Translations under genes and position numbers: made by a program
DNA from: Brevibacterium marinum
GTDB lineage: Bacteria; Actinomycetota; Actinomycetes; Actinomycetales; Brevibacteriaceae
NCBI RefSeq assembly: GCF_011927955.1
Contig: NZ_JAATJN010000001.1
Coordinates: 1,798,001 to 1,862,000 of the forward strand
Direction of reading: 5' to 3'
Length of the DNA: 64,000 bases
The notes under the pieces: model-generated
The model's database searches: none
Seen by the model: only the letters and a program-made list of their open reading frames with translations
Told to the model about the DNA's origin: nothing
Shown here: positions 18,264 to 27,162 of the stretch, in pieces
Numbering within the stretch: the first letter of the stretch is position 1
Layout of the letters: every line of letters starts with the position of its first letter

Positions 18264-20845
18264 CCACCGAACTCGTCAACGACGAACTTCGCACCACACC
18301 GACGCCCGTCGCCCGGTTCGCGCACCCGGGAACCACCTCGGCGAGCGGATCGAGCGCGGCCCCCACGGCCTCCGTCGACATCCGCCCTATGGACCCCGTC
18401 CGGGACGCCGAGAACATCCACGTGTGGCTGAGCCACCCGCGCGCCCACTACTGGCAGATGACCGAACTCGATCAGTCGGGCGTCCGCGACTACCTCGGCG
18501 GCATCCACGACTCCGCCGACGACGACGGCTGGGTCGGTTCGGTCGACGGCATCGACTGCTTCTACGTCGAAACCTATGTGCCGTCGACCCTCATCCCACA
18601 CGACGTCGTGGCGACCGGGTCGGGCGACATCGGAATGCACCTGCTCGTGGCCCCGCCCGATGGCGACGGCGTGCGCGGACTCACGAACAGGATCATGGCC
18701 GAGGTCATCGACTTCTGCCTGCGACCGAGCGAGCACGGCGGCCGAGGCGGACACCGAGTCATCGTCGAACCCGACGTTAGGAACACCGCCATCCTCGAGA
18801 AGAACCGTGCTGCAGGTTTCGTCTCGGTGAAAGAGGCGACCATCATGATGGGCGAGGAGCGCAAGCGGGCGCTGGTGAGCATCTGCGCCCGCGCGGACTT
18901 CGCATCCAGCGAACTGGTCGCACTCCTCGCTCACGACCCGATCGATGGCGCAGTCCCCGCCACTGGCCCGACCACCGGCCCCGCGACGGTCCCCGCGAGG
19001 CCCGCCACTCCCGCCACATATGCCCACCTCAACCGCGACACCTTCGCGGTCACTCAGCGCCACCTGGTGGCCAAGGCTCTGTCCGAGTTCGCCCACGAAC
19101 GCCTCATCGCCCCGGTCCACGCCAGCGAGTCGGATGCCGGCCCCGATGAGTGGGAGCTGCGGATCGCCGCCGCAGACACACCGGAGGCCGGTTCACAGAA
19201 GCCCGAGGCCGTGACCTACACGTTCACCGCGCGGGTCCTGCCGCTCGAACACTGGGTCATCGACGAAGACAGCATCATCCGTCGCCGAGGCGGCACGCAG
19301 CTCGGACTCGACGCCCAGGAACTCGTCGTCGAACTCCAGGCCGGACTCGACATTCCCGAAGACCTCATGTCGACCTATCTCGAGGAGATCGCCTCGACCC
19401 TGGCCAGCAGCGCCTACAAACTCGACGAGGCCTGGGCGGGCCGGCGCCCGAGCTCCACCGACCTGCTGACCGCCGACTTCCAGGCCGCCGAGGCCGCCAT
19501 GACCGAGGGGCACCCCGGGTTCATCGCGAACAACGGGCGCATCGGGTTCGCCCTGTCCGATTACCGCCGCTGGGCCCCGGAGAACGGCCAGACCACCCGG
19601 ATCGAATGGGTGGCAGCGAGCCGCGAACACAGTCATCTTTCGGTCGGAGTCGGTTTCGACGAGGCCGCCCACCTCGACTGGGCGCTCAGCCCCGCCGAGC
19701 GCGAGCTCTTCGATACCCGGATCCGGGCAGCCGGCCGGAACCCGGAGGACTTCCACCTCCTTCCGCTCCACCCCTGGCAGGCCGACCACCGACTCGCGAT
19801 CACCTTCGCCGCCGACATCGCTCGCGGTGATCTGCTGCCGCTGGGCGCGGGCCTCGACGCGCATCAGCCGCAGCAGTCCCTGCGCACGTTCTTCAACCAC
19901 TCCCGCCCCGACGCTCCGTATGTGAAGGTCGCTCTGGCCGTGCAGAACATGGGTTTCCTGCGCGGGCTGTCCCCGAAGTACATGCGCGACACACCGACCA
20001 TCAACGATTGGATCGCCGAGCTCATCGACGGCGACGAGGCATTCGACCAAGCCGGGTTCCGGGTCCTGCGAGAACGCACGGCGCTGGGCTACACGGGCGA
20101 TGTCTACCATCGCACGCAGGAGACGAACCCGCACCGGAAGATGCTCGCCGCCCTGTGGCGGGAGAACCCGCTGACCGTGGTCGAACCGGGTCAAAAGGTG
20201 ATTACGATGGCGGCACTGCTGCATCGCGACCACGAGGGGGTCGCCTTCGTCAGCGAACTCATCCGAGCCTCGGGCCAATCACCCGAGGACTGGGTGCGGT
20301 CCTACCTCCACGCCTATCTGCACCCGCTCGTCCACGCCCTGTTGGCCCACGACCTCGTGTTCATGCCGCACGGGGAGAACCTCATCCTCATCCTTGAGAA
20401 CCACGTCGTGACCGGTGCCTTCATGAAGGACATCGGCGAAGAGGTCGCGGTGCTCGGCCACCGCGAACTGCCGGGCGACGTCGAGCGGATCCGGGCGCTC
20501 GTTCCGGGGGAGGAGAAGGCCCTGTCCGTGTTCACGGACATGTTCGACGGAGTGCTGCGCCACCTGTCCGGGATCCTCGACGCCGATGGTGTGCTGGGCG
20601 CGGATCGGTTCTGGGCTCTGGTCGCCGAGGTGCTCGACCGTTACGAGTCCGAGAACCCGGAACTCGCCCGTGGGCTGGCCGGAGATGTGGATCTGAGGGC
20701 CGGACGGTTCGCCCACTCCTGCCTCAATCGTCTGCAGTTGCGCAATACGAAGCAGATGGTCGACATCGGCAACCAGGCCGAATCCCTGCTCTACGCTGGA
20801 ACGATGCGCAACCCCGTGGCACGGACGAATCCGCTGGCGGACTGA
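18260..20845 (+). CDS. Fused GNAT acyltransferase and IucA/IucC-type NIS siderophore synthetase (DesC-DesD fusion)
   Basis: An 861-residue two-domain protein. Residues ~30-220 are a GNAT/siderophore acyltransferase (HVWLSHPRAHYWQM near 55, IVEPDVRNTAILEKNRAAGF near 170), the DesC-type step that acylates N-hydroxycadaverine. After a Thr/Pro/Ala linker (~230-255) residues ~260-855 form an IucA/IucC NIS synthetase, with LLPLHPWQADH near 500, KVALAVQNMGFLRG near 555 and MPHGENLILILENH near 702, the DesD-type ATP-dependent oligomerisation step. In Streptomyces these are separate genes. I see no stop or frameshift at the junction, so the fusion is genuine. Last gene of the operon; a hairpin follows. 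Confidence 0.9.
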   Translation: MTTELVNDELRTTPTPVARFAHPGTTSASGSSAAPTASVDIRPMDPVRDAENIHVWLSHPRAHYWQMTELDQSGVRDYLGGIHDSADDDGWVGSVDGIDCFYVETYVPSTLIPHDVVATGSGDIGMHLLVAPPDGDGVRGLTNRIMAEVIDFCLRPSEHGGRGGHRVIVEPDVRNTAILEKNRAAGFVSVKEATIMMGEERKRALVSICARADFASSELVALLAHDPIDGAVPATGPTTGPATVPARPATPATYAHLNRDTFAVTQRHLVAKALSEFAHERLIAPVHASESDAGPDEWELRIAAADTPEAGSQKPEAVTYTFTARVLPLEHWVIDEDSIIRRRGGTQLGLDAQELVVELQAGLDIPEDLMSTYLEEIASTLASSAYKLDEAWAGRRPSSTDLLTADFQAAEAAMTEGHPGFIANNGRIGFALSDYRRWAPENGQTTRIEWVAASREHSHLSVGVGFDEAAHLDWALSPAERELFDTRIRAAGRNPEDFHLLPLHPWQADHRLAITFAADIARGDLLPLGAGLDAHQPQQSLRTFFNHSRPDAPYVKVALAVQNMGFLRGLSPKYMRDTPTINDWIAELIDGDEAFDQAGFRVLRERTALGYTGDVYHRTQETNPHRKMLAALWRENPLTVVEPGQKVITMAALLHRDHEGVAFVSELIRASGQSPEDWVRSYLHAYLHPLVHALLAHDLVFMPHGENLILILENHVVTGAFMKDIGEEVAVLGHRELPGDVERIRALVPGEEKALSVFTDMFDGVLRHLSGILDADGVLGADRFWALVAEVLDRYESENPELARGLAGDVDLRAGRFAHSCLNRLQLRNTKQMVDIGNQAESLLYAGTMRNPVARTNPLAD

Positions 20846-20864
20846 TCCGGCGGAATACCACGTT

Positions 20865-20904
20865 CGCCGAGGTGGTCGCCGGGCACCCGACGATCACCTC
20901 GGCG
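20865..20904. terminator. Hairpin after the siderophore operon
   Basis: CGCCGAGGTG and CACCTCGGCG form a perfect 10-bp stem extended by four more pairs (one G-U). No T-run follows, so this is terminator-like rather than certain. Both arms contain the octamer CCTCGGCG, which is frequent across the window. Confidence 0.5.
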
Positions 20905-21044
20905 GGCGGCCTCCCGGTCCGAAAAGGGTCTGATCGTCGGACAGTCGACGACCACGTGAGCGCCAGCGGCTATCATCATTCCTATCGGTCGCCTCCGCGC
21001 AGACCGCAAGCGGTCAGTAGGATTCCCGACTCAAAGGTGTGGTC

Positions 21045-22067
21045 ATGGCGAAGCAGAACGATCGGCCCACGCTGGCCACGGTCGCTTCGCGCGCAGGCGT
21101 GAGCATCAAGACCGCCTCCCGGGTGCTCAACGGCGAAAAGCATGTGGCCACGTCCACGGCCGAAAAGGTCGAAGAAGCCGCTTCCGACCTCGGGTTCCGC
21201 CTCAACTCCACGGCCAGACGCCTGCGCGCCGGTGGCCGATCTCCCTACATCGGCGTGGTCATGAGCGACGGCGAGGACCCGTTCCAGACCCGCCTGTTCA
21301 CCCAGTTGGAGGCCGAGCTAGGGCGGGTCGGCCTGCGCCCGGTCGTGACCGTCACGGGCGATGACCCCGATCGCGAACGCGGCTTCTGCGACGAGTGCCT
21401 GGCCAATGACATGACCGGGATCTGCGTCATCCGATCTCATCCGGATGCCGCACGGTGCTATGCCGAAGCGGCATCGGGTGACACGCAGATCATCTCCTTC
21501 GATCCCTCCACAGCGGGGCCAGGGGTGGAACTCATCACCGGCGACGAGGAGGCCGCCGGCCGGCTCGCCGCCCTCCAGCTGCTCGATCACGGACACATCA
21601 GCCTCGGCGTCATCGGCGACCATTCGACCAGTCCCATCACCACCGCCAGGCTGTCCGGAATCCAATCGGCCTTCGCCGGACGCTCGGACGTCGGGTGGCG
21701 AGCCTATATGCGCGAGGACGCCCACGACCCGGCCAGTGCGAAGAACGTCGTCGCCGCGTGGCTCGGTTCCCGCAGCGGCCCGAGCGCCCTCATCACCCTG
21801 TCCGCGCCACTGACACAGGGTGCCATCGACGCCTGCCGTCGCCTCGGCGAATGGCCGGCGCTGGTGGGCATCGACGATTTCCCCACCGCAGATCTCCTCG
21901 ATGTGACCGTCATCGACCGGGACGTCGCTTTCATGGCCGCCGAGGCTGTCCGACGGCTGCAGCGCCGATCCGGTTCCGCAGCCGGACACAATCGGGCCAG
22001 CCGATCTTCGGACCTCCCGGTCCATGTGATCGCCCGCGGCAGCGGCGAAGAGTCCCCGGAGACGTGA
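21045..22067 (+). CDS. LacI-family transcriptional regulator of the sugar ABC transporter
   Basis: A 340-residue LacI/GalR regulator. The helix-turn-helix and hinge are PTLATVASRAGVSIKTASRV at residues ~7-26 and LNSTARRLRAGGRSPYIGVV at ~50-70; the remainder is a periplasmic-binding-protein-like sugar domain. ATG 21045 is chosen since AAAGG precedes it at good spacing; a GTG two codons earlier is possible. It stands directly upstream of an XylFGH-like transporter whose promoter carries a perfect palindrome of LacI-operator type, so it very probably represses that operon. The inducer is unknown. Confidence 0.9.
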   Translation: MAKQNDRPTLATVASRAGVSIKTASRVLNGEKHVATSTAEKVEEAASDLGFRLNSTARRLRAGGRSPYIGVVMSDGEDPFQTRLFTQLEAELGRVGLRPVVTVTGDDPDRERGFCDECLANDMTGICVIRSHPDAARCYAEAASGDTQIISFDPSTAGPGVELITGDEEAAGRLAALQLLDHGHISLGVIGDHSTSPITTARLSGIQSAFAGRSDVGWRAYMREDAHDPASAKNVVAAWLGSRSGPSALITLSAPLTQGAIDACRRLGEWPALVGIDDFPTADLLDVTVIDRDVAFMAAEAVRRLQRRSGSAAGHNRASRSSDLPVHVIARGSGEESPET

Positions 22068-22095
22068 CTCCCGACAGAATTTTTCGCCGAAACAG

Positions 22096-22127
22096 TTGAC
22101 ACCGGGCCGCGATCGGCGAATTATATT
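22096..22127 (+). promoter_or_regulatory. Promoter of the sugar ABC transporter operon
   Basis: TTGACA at 22096-22101 is a consensus -35; TATATT (22122-22127) or TTATAT one base earlier is the best -10. The spacing of 19-20 bp is long. The operator lies directly downstream. Confidence 0.55.
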
Positions 22128-22134
22128 GAACAGC

Positions 22135-22150
22135 CTGACAACGTTGTCAG
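22135..22150. promoter_or_regulatory. LacI-type operator
   Basis: CTGACAACGTTGTCAG is a perfect 16-bp palindrome with the central CG typical of LacI-family sites, placed just after the -10, where binding would block initiation. The adjacent LacI gene is the natural partner. Confidence 0.8.
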
Positions 22151-22169
22151 AAAGATTGAAAGGCTCATC

Positions 22170-23279
22170 ATGAGGCAGAACTCGCAGCACCGTAACAAGA
22201 AGTCCCGGAAGAAGTTGGCCCTCTTCGGTGCCACGGTTGCCATCGGCGCTCTCGCGCTCAGCGGCTGTGGGAATCAGAAGGGTCAAGGCAATGAGCAGGC
22301 CGGCAGCGGCTCGGGCTCAGACGGTGAGGTCACCATCGCCCTGCTGCTCCCGGAGTCCAAGACCACCCGCTACGAATCGCTCGACAAGCCGAACTTCGAG
22401 AAGTACGTCGCCGAGGCCAACCCCGATGCGAAGGTCGAATACCGCAACGCGAACCAGGACGCGACCCAACAGCAGCAGCAGTTCGAGGCCGCAGTGACCG
22501 AAGGCGTCGACGCCGTCGTGCTCGACCCGGTCGACGCCTCGGCGGTGGCATCGGCACTGTCGAAGGCTCAAGCCAAGAAGATCCCGGTCGTCGCCTACGA
22601 CCGTTTCTTCGAAGGTGCCGACTACTACACCTCGTTCGACAACAAGAAGATCGGCAATCTCCAGGGGCAAGCCGTTCTCGACGGTCTCAAGGCCGAGGGC
22701 ACGGACCCGAAGTCGGGCCCGGTCTGGATGGTCAACGGCGATCCGAAGGATCCCAACGCCGCCGACTTCAAGGCCGGTGCCGAGGAGACGCTCAAGGGCG
22801 CCGGCGTCGACATCGCCGAAAGTCATGACACGCTCGACTGGAACCCCGATGATGCCCGCAAGTGGGTCGAGGGTCAGCTGCAGAGCGCGGACGAGGAGCC
22901 GATCGCGATCTACGCGGCCAACGACGGGACCGCCGGTGGTGTCCTCGCCGCTACGAAGAAGGCCAAGGTCGAGCCCGTCGTCACAGGACAGGATGCCGAG
23001 GTCGACGGTCTGCAGAACATCCTCAGGGGCGACCAGTACGCCACGATCTACAAGTCGATTCCACCCCAGGCGGAATTCGCTGCAAATGCGGCCGTCGCCC
23101 TGGCCGGCGGCGAGAATCCAGAGGGCTCAACGACCTACAAGGATACTCCGACGGACTTCGTCGAGGCCAAGGTCGTCACCAAGGACAAGGTCAAGGACAT
23201 CATCGGCGGTCAGATCAAGGCCGAAGACATCTGCACCGGTGGTGTGAAGAAGCTCTGCGAAGACGCCGGCGTCAAGTAG
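22170..23279 (+). CDS. Sugar ABC transporter substrate-binding lipoprotein (XylF-like)
   Basis: A 369-residue periplasmic-binding-type protein. The signal peptide ends in the lipobox LALSGC (Cys near residue 33), so it should be a membrane-anchored lipoprotein. The mature part is a type I sugar-binding fold (VTIALLLPESKTTRYE, AVVLDPVDASAVASALSKA, PVVAYDRFF, YAANDGTAGGVLAA), closest in feel to xylose or multiple-sugar binding proteins of the XylF/ChvE type. A ribosome-binding site AAAGG precedes the ATG. First gene of a three-gene import operon; the sugar cannot be fixed by sequence alone. Confidence 0.9.
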   Translation: MRQNSQHRNKKSRKKLALFGATVAIGALALSGCGNQKGQGNEQAGSGSGSDGEVTIALLLPESKTTRYESLDKPNFEKYVAEANPDAKVEYRNANQDATQQQQQFEAAVTEGVDAVVLDPVDASAVASALSKAQAKKIPVVAYDRFFEGADYYTSFDNKKIGNLQGQAVLDGLKAEGTDPKSGPVWMVNGDPKDPNAADFKAGAEETLKGAGVDIAESHDTLDWNPDDARKWVEGQLQSADEEPIAIYAANDGTAGGVLAATKKAKVEPVVTGQDAEVDGLQNILRGDQYATIYKSIPPQAEFAANAAVALAGGENPEGSTTYKDTPTDFVEAKVVTKDKVKDIIGGQIKAEDICTGGVKKLCEDAGVK

Positions 23280-23320
23280 AGATCGCGCAACGTCAAGTGG
23301 AGATCGGCGAATAGGAACAC

Positions 23321-24145
23321 ATGAATTCTCAATCCAATGATCCGGCATCCGCGCAGCCGCGGATGCCGGACCGCGGAGGCGAGCCAGTGCTCGAGCTCCG
23401 CGGGGTCAACAAACGATTCGGAGCGGTCCAAGCGCTGACCGATATCAACCTGACCATCGGCCGCGGTGAAGTCGTCGGCCTCGTCGGTGACAACGGTGCC
23501 GGCAAGTCCACGCTGGTCAAGGTCCTCGCTGGGGTCCATTCGGCGGATGAGGGCGAGATCAAGTTGGGAGGACGGATCCAGAGGTTCGCCTCGCCGAAAG
23601 ACGCGCAGAAGGCCGGGGTCGCCACGGTCTTCCAGGACCTCTCGCTGTGCGAGAACCTCGACGTCGTGGCCAACCTCTTCCTCGGACACGAGAAGACCCG
23701 GCGCGGCGTCCTCGACGAGGTCGCCATGGAAGCGAAGTCGTGGGAGCTGCTGCACAGCCTGTCGGCGAAGATCCCGAGTGTGAGGGTGCCGATCTCGGCC
23801 CTGTCCGGCGGACAACGTCAGACGGTCGCGATCGCCAGGTCCCTCCTCGGCGAGCCTTCGATCGTGATGCTCGATGAGCCGACGGCGGCCCTCGGTGTCG
23901 CGCAGACGGCCGAGGTGCTCAACCTCATCGACCGCCTGCGCGAACGCGATCTCGGTGTGCTGCTGGTCAGCCACAACATGGCCGATGTGCAGGCCGTCTG
24001 CGACCGAGTCCACGTTCTGCGGCTGGGGAAGAACGCCGGGGACTTTCCCGGGGACGAGCGCACAGACGTGCTGGTCGCGGCGATCACCGGTGCCAGCGAC
24101 AACGTCGTCACGCAGAGAGCAACCCGAAGGGGTGAGCGCCGATGA
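23321..24145 (+). CDS. Sugar ABC transporter ATP-binding protein (XylG-like, single domain)
   Basis: A 274-residue ABC ATPase with Walker A GDNGAGKSTLVKVLAG near residue 57, Q-loop VFQDLSLCENL, signature ALSGGQRQTVAIARS, Walker B IVMLDEPTAALG and switch His in LLVSHNM. Many sugar (CUT2) importers use a tandem double ATPase such as XylG or RbsA; this one is a single domain, presumably acting as a homodimer. The stop overlaps the permease start by four bases (ATGA). Confidence 0.92.
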   Translation: MNSQSNDPASAQPRMPDRGGEPVLELRGVNKRFGAVQALTDINLTIGRGEVVGLVGDNGAGKSTLVKVLAGVHSADEGEIKLGGRIQRFASPKDAQKAGVATVFQDLSLCENLDVVANLFLGHEKTRRGVLDEVAMEAKSWELLHSLSAKIPSVRVPISALSGGQRQTVAIARSLLGEPSIVMLDEPTAALGVAQTAEVLNLIDRLRERDLGVLLVSHNMADVQAVCDRVHVLRLGKNAGDFPGDERTDVLVAAITGASDNVVTQRATRRGERR

Positions 24146-25353
24146 CCCGCAACTCGTTCATCAGCGACGAACGCATCACCAGCGATGGCCTCGTTGCCAC
24201 GTTCGTGCGCAGGATCAAGGAGGGGCAGCTCGGCTCGTTCCCGGTGATCCTGGCGCTCATCGTCATCGTCATCGTCTTCCAGACCGCGGACGGCAACTTC
24301 ATCTCCCCGGCCAACCTCGTCAACCTGTCCTCGACGGTGGCATACCTCGCGATCCTCGCATTGGGCATCAACCTCATCCTGCTGCTCGGCGAGATCGACC
24401 TGTCCCTGGCCCAATTGGGCGGGCTGGCGGCCTCGCTGCTGGGTGTGCTGGTGATCAGGCAAGGGGCACCGCCCCTGGTTGCCCTGGTCATCATGCTGCT
24501 GCTGGGCCTCGTCGTCGGAGCGATTCAGGGATGGTTCTTCGCCGTGGTCGGAATTCCGGCCTTCGTCGTGACCCTGGCGGGTCTGCTCGCGTACACCGGT
24601 CTGACCCTGACGACGCTGGGGACGCAGAAGAACCTGTCGATGGCGAATTCCTTCGCCTTCGACTTCGCGAGCTTCTACTTCCCTGCGATCTGGGCATATG
24701 TGTTCGGAGCGGTCGCGGTCATCGGCTTCGGCGCCGGGGTCGTCTATTCGAAGCTGCGTCGGCACAATGAGGGGCTCGACAGTCCGAGCTGGACCTCTGT
24801 GATCGTGCGCATCGTCATCCTGGCGGCGGTCGTGTTCGGGTTCCTCATCCTGGTCAACCAGGACTTCGGCCTGGCCATGCCGTTCCTGCTCATGATGGTC
24901 ATCGCCATTGGCATCGACCTCGTGCTGCGCAAGACCCGCTACGGCCGGTCGATCTATGCGGTCGGCGGCAAGGTCGAGGCTGCCAGGCGAGCCGGCATCC
25001 GAGTGACCTGGGTGCGGATCAGCGTGTTCATGACCGCCGGTGTCCTGGCGGCACTGTTCGGGTTCATCAAAACCGGTGTCACGACCAACGCCGGATCGAC
25101 ACTGGTGAGTACGCAGGACCTGCTCAATGCCATCGCCGCCGCGGTCATCGGTGGCACCTCGCTGTTCGGCGGGCGCGGTTCGGCCTGGGCGGCGGTGCTC
25201 GGTGCGCTGGTCGTCGGTGCGATCAACAACGGTCTCTACCTCATCGGCTTCAGCTCCGATGCGCAGCAGATCATCACCGCGCTCGTCCTGCTCACGGCCG
25301 TCGTCGTCGATGCGCTCAGCCGCCGCGGACAGCGCTACGTCGGACGCGGCTGA
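24142..25353 (+). CDS. Sugar ABC transporter permease (XylH-like)
   Basis: A 403-residue CUT2-type permease with about ten transmembrane helices. Family features are AILALGINLILLLGEIDLSL near residue 75 and AVGGKVEAARRAGIRVTWVR near 275, then IGGTSLFGGRGSAWAAVLGA near 335. It forms the membrane channel for the preceding ATPase and lipoprotein. A strong hairpin terminator lies about 30 bases after the stop, closing the operon. Confidence 0.92.
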   Translation: MTRNSFISDERITSDGLVATFVRRIKEGQLGSFPVILALIVIVIVFQTADGNFISPANLVNLSSTVAYLAILALGINLILLLGEIDLSLAQLGGLAASLLGVLVIRQGAPPLVALVIMLLLGLVVGAIQGWFFAVVGIPAFVVTLAGLLAYTGLTLTTLGTQKNLSMANSFAFDFASFYFPAIWAYVFGAVAVIGFGAGVVYSKLRRHNEGLDSPSWTSVIVRIVILAAVVFGFLILVNQDFGLAMPFLLMMVIAIGIDLVLRKTRYGRSIYAVGGKVEAARRAGIRVTWVRISVFMTAGVLAALFGFIKTGVTTNAGSTLVSTQDLLNAIAAAVIGGTSLFGGRGSAWAAVLGALVVGAINNGLYLIGFSSDAQQIITALVLLTAVVVDALSRRGQRYVGRG

Positions 25354-25381
25354 CGGGAGGCAGCCGTTCTGCCCGCCGCGG

Positions 25382-25443
25382 GGCGACCTCAGCGCCGAAA
25401 GCCGACTCCCTGGAGTGTGCTTTCGGTGCTGAGGTCGCCTTTC
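25382..25443 (+). terminator. Rho-independent terminator after the sugar ABC operon
   Basis: GGCGACCTCAGC-CCGAAAGC pairs with GCTTTCGG-GCTGAGGTCGCC over 21 bp (one G-U pair), 16-base loop, then TTTCG. It also insulates the thiamine riboswitch downstream. Confidence 0.85.
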
Positions 25444-25521
25444 GACCCCTCCGACCCATGAGCGGCTGCGGTTCGGGACTCGCCTCGCTTCGGCGGTGCT
25501 GATACAGTCGTGGGCAATGAC

Positions 25522-25598
25522 ATGGGGTGCCTGACGTTGATCGCGTGAGGCTGAGAGAACACCCATCGAACCTGATCTGGGCCATACTAGCGAAGGGA
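25522..25598 (+). ncRNA. TPP riboswitch (THI element)
   Basis: The conserved blocks of the TPP aptamer occur in order: GGGGTGCC at 25524, GGCTGAGA near 25549, ACACCC near 25560, ACCTGATCTGG near 25570, ACTAGCGAAGGGA to 25598. The last block serves as the ribosome-binding region of thiM, whose ATG is at 25604, so thiamine pyrophosphate probably blocks translation initiation. Confidence 0.95.
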
Positions 25599-25603
25599 TC
25601 GTC

Positions 25604-26452
25604 ATGGTTGACTTCGACCTGCGTTCTGCCAACGCACGACTGCGTGCGAGCAATCCACTCATCCAGTGCATCACGAACACCGTCGTGCAGCAGTTCAGCG
25701 CCAACGTGCTTCTGGCCATCGGCGCTTCTCCGGCGATGCTCGACCACGAGGCCGATGCTGCACAGTTCACGCGCATCGCCGGCGGACTGTCGGTCAACTT
25801 CGGCACCGCCACGAATCAGCAGTTCCTCGCCGCCGATGCCGCCATCGACGCAGCCAACGCGGACGCCAAGCCCTGGGTCCTTGACCCGGTGAGCATCGGA
25901 GCCGTCGACTACAGGACCACACGAATCCGACGCGCCGCAGCCTCGTCACCCACCGCGATTCGCGGAAACGCCTCCGAGATCGCAGCCCTGGCCGGAGTCG
26001 GTCTGGGCGGACGAGGTGTCGAGTCCACGGACGAGGTCGATGCTGTCATTCCTGCAGCCGCCGAACTGGCGCGATCGACCGGTGCGATCGTCGCAGTCTC
26101 GGGACCGCGGGACGCGATCGTCGCTCACATCGACGGAGCCGATCGTGTCGCTCGCATCGACGGGGGACACACGTTCATGCCGCTGGTCATCGGCACCGGC
26201 TGCTCACTCGGTGCGGTGACCGCGGCCTACCTCGTCGGAGCAAGCACCGCGTCGGCGAAGTTCGAAGCCGTCGTCGCCGCCCACAGTCATTTCAAGGTTG
26301 CCGGCGAGGCCGCTGCCGCGAGTGCGAAGGGCCCCGGCAGCTACTCGGTGAGTTTCCTCGACGAACTGCATGCGCTCACCGACGAACAATTGGCCACTGC
26401 TCGGGTCGAAACCGGCGATGTCGAAGGGCCGATCGACGGGGCACGGTCGTGA
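25604..26452 (+). CDS. thiM: Hydroxyethylthiazole kinase
   Basis: A 282-residue kinase that phosphorylates the thiazole alcohol THZ for thiamine salvage. Motifs: NPLIQCITNTVVQQFSANVL near the N-terminus, PWVLDPVSIGA near residue 88, and VIGTGCSLGAVTAAYL near 195 with the active-site Cys. First gene after the TPP riboswitch; its stop overlaps thiE (GTGA), so expression of the trio is coupled. Confidence 0.95.
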   Translation: MVDFDLRSANARLRASNPLIQCITNTVVQQFSANVLLAIGASPAMLDHEADAAQFTRIAGGLSVNFGTATNQQFLAADAAIDAANADAKPWVLDPVSIGAVDYRTTRIRRAAASSPTAIRGNASEIAALAGVGLGGRGVESTDEVDAVIPAAAELARSTGAIVAVSGPRDAIVAHIDGADRVARIDGGHTFMPLVIGTGCSLGAVTAAYLVGASTASAKFEAVVAAHSHFKVAGEAAAASAKGPGSYSVSFLDELHALTDEQLATARVETGDVEGPIDGARS

Positions 26453-27162
26453 ACCCACGCCTGGCAGGCATCGACCCACGCCTCTACCTCATCACCGACT
26501 CGGCCCAGTGCGGTGAAGCCGGACGCAGCGTCGCCGAGACCGTGCGCGAGGCCGTCGCCGGGGGAGTCGGGATCGTGCAGGTCCGCGACAAGGACATCGA
26601 CGACGACGCGTTCTACGCCCTGACCCGCGAGGTCATCACCGCCGTCGACAGTGCGGTCGTCGACAGCGCAACGGCCGGCACACAACGGCGCGTGCTCATC
26701 GTCCTCAACGACCGCGTCGCCGTCGCCCAGCGACTCCTTGCCGAGGGTGCAGACGTCCACATCCACGTGGGGCAGTCGGACACCCCGGTCGAACAGGTGC
26801 GCGAGCGCATCGGACCCGAACCCCTCATCGGCCTCTCAGCCGCCGACGACGCGGAATTCGCCGCCGCCCGGGACTCGTCGGCCGTCGACCTCGTCGGAAT
26901 CGGCCCCGTCTACGACACCACGACGAAGACCGACGCACCCGATGGGATCGGGCCCGACCGCCTCGGCGATCTGGTGGCCGAAGCTCGACTTCCCGCGGTC
27001 GCCATCGGCGGAATCACCACTGCTCGTGCCGCCGAGCTGCGCGGTCGCGGACTGATCGGGATCTGCGTAGTCTCTGCCATCTGCCGAGCCGAGGACCCGC
27101 GGAGTGCGGCCCAGGATCTGCTCGCCGAGTTCGGCGACGGACGAGCGGAGGGAGCCCAGTGA
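26449..27162 (+). CDS. thiE: Thiamine-phosphate synthase
   Basis: A 237-residue TIM-barrel enzyme that joins HMP-PP to THZ-P to make thiamine phosphate. Features: YLITDSAQCGEAG at the start, GVGIVQVRDKDID near residue 40, DVHIHVGQSD near 103, GIGPVYDTTTKTDAPDGIG near 150 and VAIGGITTARAAEL. The GTG start overlaps thiM and its stop overlaps thiD (GTGA). Slightly longer than many ThiE proteins because of an insertion near residues 65-75. Confidence 0.95.
   Translation: MNPRLAGIDPRLYLITDSAQCGEAGRSVAETVREAVAGGVGIVQVRDKDIDDDAFYALTREVITAVDSAVVDSATAGTQRRVLIVLNDRVAVAQRLLAEGADVHIHVGQSDTPVEQVRERIGPEPLIGLSAADDAEFAAARDSSAVDLVGIGPVYDTTTKTDAPDGIGPDRLGDLVAEARLPAVAIGGITTARAAELRGRGLIGICVVSAICRAEDPRSAAQDLLAEFGDGRAEGAQ

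Noticed and set aside
23818-25812. 664-residue minus-strand frame
   Set aside because: Antisense of the ABC ATPase, permease, terminator, riboswitch and thiM; Gln/Asp/Arg-rich with no domain.
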